The translations under genes and the position numbers were made by a program. From contig CANNZV010000439.1 of assembly GCA_947561585.1 (NCBI GenBank), forward strand, positions 1 to 64,000: a stretch of DNA of 64,000 bases, written 5' to 3'. Within the stretch, counting starts at the first letter, position 1; the number at the start of each line of letters is the position of its first letter. The notes under the pieces were generated by a model. The model was not told where the DNA came from, did not search any database, and saw only the letters and a program-made list of their open reading frames with translations. The DNA comes from Caprella mutica. Lineage: Eukaryota; Arthropoda; Malacostraca; Amphipoda; Caprellidae. Below, piece by piece: positions 61,400 to 64,000 of this stretch.

Positions 61400-63107
61400 C
61401 AGAGGTGAAAAGCAGCGGCGCTGTCGCTACCGCTACAGCAGAATGTAGTGGCAGCGCTATAGCGCTACTTTCCAAAAAATATCATATATGCTGTAAAATA
61501 GTATTTATTATATTCACGGCCACGTACAGTGTAGAAATTAATTGTTGATCCCCTGAAAAAAGATTACACGCAAATATAGGAATAAATTCCAAATAGCTAC
61601 GAGACATAACTGTCCTTGGTCAAGAGAAAACTCAAGAGGAAACCATTGGAAACTAGTGATGCAGTTTATAAGAGAGTCTGTGTGGAAAAACTCGCCATTG
61701 TAGAATATTGAAACTAATTGCCTCTTATTTTTCACCTATTACCAGGCCTCTTTTGAAGGGTACACACAAGGTTACTATGGGTGGAGAAGTATCTTAAGAA
61801 TGATTAGTGATTACCAAACAGTACTATACCAAGACAAAATGCGTGAAAACTCTCGACGGCCCTGACTGATGGGCTGAAGCTTGGCTCCCTCATGCCTCAC
61901 CACATCGCCAACGAATTTGACGTCAACATGGAAGTGGAGGTGTGATAATTTGGACTGAGACCATTCGAAATGAACTGGTCGGATCTTCCAGGATTCAAAA
62001 AAGGATTGAAAATAAGTTCTGCTAATTATATTAACTTTTTGAATTGTGGATTTAAGTTCATTGGCTGAAAAGGAAACCTGAAGCGTTGAAGAAAAGGTTA
62101 TTTTCATACATGACAACGCTCCTTCTCACTCTACTAAGGCAACTATGAATTTCCTGAGGAGTAATATGTTCGTCAATGACAAGTTGATGGTATGGCCCAG
62201 TCTCTCTTTAGATTCAAACTCAATTGAAGAACTTCAGTCCATCCTGCATGAATAAGAATGAGTATGTGCAAAGACGTCAGTTCTCGTCGAAAGATCAGCT
62301 CTGGAAGGATACTGAAGACTTTTGTAAGACGATAACGTCTGATATATTTCAGAAACTCACAGATTTGATGGATAAGCGTTTTTTAAAAATGGTAGAAAAG
62401 AGGGGAAATCAAACCAGATATTGACATAAAATTAGCAGTCAAACTACACATGAACGCTATCGCTAAAAAAAATTACAATAGAATTATTCAAAACGTATAT
62501 TTACGCATTTTTAGTGCTATGCTTCGTACACTGAAAATGAGTAGTTTTAGTAAAATGATTGTAGCATCCGATATAATATTTGTATTATGTATATACTTTC
62601 AATTTTTTTTAAAGTTACTCGCAATGTAGATGCACATTTCCTGAAAATTTCAAGAATAACCATTTAGTTAAACCCATTTTATTGCAATAAACACATATGC
62701 ATATAAGCGTAAGACGATGTGTAAGTTGATCGTATTAGGCGGTTTTTTCTTAATATCAAATATTCACATTGCGTATCATTATTATGGTCGCAACTACTAT
62801 GAATCATTGTTTGAATATCAGTTGGTCGCACTGCGCGGATTTGTCTGAATATCACTTACAACTGATTAGCTATCTAGGGTCGCGGACTTGTATAGACTTT
62901 TATCTAGATTCCTCAGATAACTTTAATATTTTTTATTTTAAAAGAAGCGGTAGCGCCGTAGCTCAAAACTCTAGCGCTTCTGAAAAAAGTAGCGGCACTG
63001 CCGCTACCGCTACATTAGCACAGAAGTAGTGGCGCTGCCGCTACACAAAAAGAAGCGCCGGCCGCTATTAGCGGGCGCTACAAGTAGCGGCGCTGTGTCC
63101 ACCTCTG
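61400..63107. mobile_element. hAT-like element carrying a Tc1/mariner transposase fragment
   Basis: The ends CAGAGGTG (61400) and CACCTCTG (63107) are inverted, and GC-rich AGCGGCGCT/AGCGCTAC words repeat at both subterminal regions. A perfect 8-bp target duplication CTCACACC lies at 61392-61399 and 63108-63115. TIR sequence and duplication length fit hAT. The interior, however, contains a Tc1/mariner-type transposase remnant and no hAT transposase. It sits in the gap of the synthetase remnant where the P-loop exon would be expected. A disrupted relative is at about 51990-55750. Confidence 0.88.
61811..62425 (+). pseudogene. Tc1/mariner-superfamily transposase fragment, copy 2
   Basis: The plus-strand pieces are FIHDNAPSHSTKATMNFLRS, FVNDKLMVWPSLSLDSNSIEE, LQSILHE, then after a shift RRQFSSKDQLWKDTEDFCK and ITSDIFQKLTDLMDKRF plus MVEKRGNQ. 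The catalytic Asp of HDNAPSH is present, with 37 residues between it and the Glu of NSIE. The start of the protein and the first catalytic Asp are missing or scrambled (61811-62090), and stops are present. It is inactive. Confidence 0.75.
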
Positions 63108-63115
63108 CTCACACC

Positions 63116-63692
63116 ACTATGCTACCTAATGGAGCTATACATTTATTGTTATTGGAATATATTTATAAATTTATTTACCGTCATCTATTATCTAAATTTA
63201 ATAGTAACAGATTTTTTGATCTATTGTAATTAAAATCTTTTCATTTCAGTTTAACTTATTTCAAGTACTTTTTAATTTGAAAAACGTATCAAATGTATAT
63301 TTCAGAAACAGTAATCAATTTAACAATGTGTAATACAATACATAGACAATATGTTTCATGTTTTAAAAATTCACCATATGAGGCTAGGTAAAAATAACTG
63401 TAACTGATCCCTGATTGTTGTAATTTGAATTACAAATTAATTTTCCTTTTTCATAGTGACAGCATCAAAATGGAACGGGACACAGGATTAAGCCTTTTGA
63501 GAAGCAGGGTAAGAGCAAGTATTTAAGTCTTGTGTAAGTTTGAGGTTAATTTATTAAACTTAATATTGGTACATCATAAGATACATATACTATTTTTTAT
63601 GACCAATAACCGTACATTTTTATTAATAAATTAATAACAAAAATTGGAGAACCTTTTAGCGAAATGAAGTTTCTGTGAAGTATATCACTCAC
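63116..63692. other. gap of the synthetase remnant next to the hAT-like element
   Basis: AT-rich. The exon with the synthetase P-loop would be expected between here and 61000. The only hint on the minus strand is SKGLIL at about 63490-63475, not enough to call. On the plus strand a stretch flanked by TTTTTCATAG (ending 63456) and GTAAGA (63510) has exon-like borders and an ATG. Confidence 0.4.
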
Positions 63693-64000
63693 ATCCACTG
63701 GTTCGGCAGAAGTGATACTCTCATCATTCAGAACATTTGAGAAGGTGACCTCATTCTCCATTGGTGAACTGTCGCATCCAATGAAAATCTTGGTAAATTT
63801 TCCACCAATTTCACTCAAAGCCTCTTCTACTCTTTTCTGATGAGGTTTGTGAATGATAACATCACGAATGCTGAGTGTTGTCAACCGTGATGAAATTTCA
63901 TCTGAAAATAATATTCCTTTAATTAAACCAAGTTCTATCGAACTTCCCCGAAGCTACGCAGACCACATATGCGATTTTTTTTATCTTACCTATACTATCA

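Larger units (their letters stand above)
59684..63901 (-). pseudogene. adenylate-forming acyl-CoA synthetase (4CL/luciferase-like), partial and decayed
   Basis: Working family members activate carboxylic acids as acyl-adenylates and then pass them to CoA. Pieces in order, minus strand: 63901-63693 (VIIHKPHQKRVEEALSEIGG...AEPVD), about 61000-60865 (HVYGLISILFIGLRFVYK), 60768-60606 (LLIVPAMLKTLL...SSSAAPLPDSL), 60472-60306 (GFGMTVVMF...CRGEIVCKTPT), 60209 to about 60054 (LFNPEAT, DGWYRTGDVEMVDENN, DRIKQIIK), and 59956-59684 (VFPADIEDVLMSHP...FVVLED). The pieces and most phases agree with one gene whose 5' end is beyond the window. Signs of decay: no SSGTTGLPKG P-loop exon is readable. The A5 Glu is Val (GFGMTV). 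The C-terminal catalytic Lys is Ile (SAGIVDK). The expected donors after 60865 and 60054 read AT and CC instead of GT. A fast-evolving but expressed paralogue is the alternative. Confidence 0.75.

Overview
The window is eukaryotic nuclear DNA, AT-rich, with GT-AG introns, large introns and very heavy class II transposon content. It is most likely from an insect, perhaps a hemipteran: the genes are animal genes and the transposase types are those common in insects. The species assignment is a weak inference from sequence alone.

Three host loci can be read. (1) Plus strand, 4952-16449: a six-exon gene for translation initiation factor eIF4H (RRM protein, about 344 aa), with a long Gly/Arg/Asp-rich repeat tail and the conserved eIF4H C-terminal block. 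Its 6.9-kb first intron is packed with small transposons. (2) Minus strand, 35819-19543: a ten-exon gene for the Abl interactor Abi, a subunit of the WAVE/SCAR actin-regulatory complex. It runs from the conserved N-terminal helical region through a Pro/Gln-rich middle to a C-terminal SH3 domain (about 725 aa). All exon phases of genes 1 and 2 close without a frameshift. The two genes are convergent, with about 3 kb between their stop codons. (3) Minus strand, 63901-59684: the remains of an adenylate-forming enzyme (4-coumarate-CoA ligase/luciferase-like acyl-CoA synthetase). Its 5' end lies outside the window. It has lost several catalytic residues, no P-loop exon is clear, and two expected splice donors are damaged. 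I call it a probable pseudogene.

Almost everything else is mobile DNA. A swarm of 150-1150-bp elements shares CCAG...CTGG-like ends and 8-bp target duplications. They are inserted into eIF4H intron 1 and into the 24-kb gap between Abi and the synthetase, often one inside another. Larger elements with readable ends include a Harbinger derivative (3894-4617, TSD TAA), CAGGGTG-ended mariner relatives (22257-23392, 34481-35635, 56295-56940), a TA-flanked element (45511-47142), TTAA-flanked elements (37036-37612, 53683-54239), a hAT-like element with TAGAGATGCACCGATA ends (42047-44019), and a CAGAGGTG-ended hAT-like element carrying a Tc1/mariner transposase fragment (61400-63107). That last element has a second, disrupted relative at about 51990-55750. 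Degenerate transposases of Tc1/mariner, Tigger/pogo and MULE type are readable.

Five tandem arrays (units 22, 26, 29, 32 and 33 bp) are present. Two lie entirely inside elements with intact ends, and two more start at or beside transposase fragments.

No CRISPR array, operon or prokaryotic feature is present.
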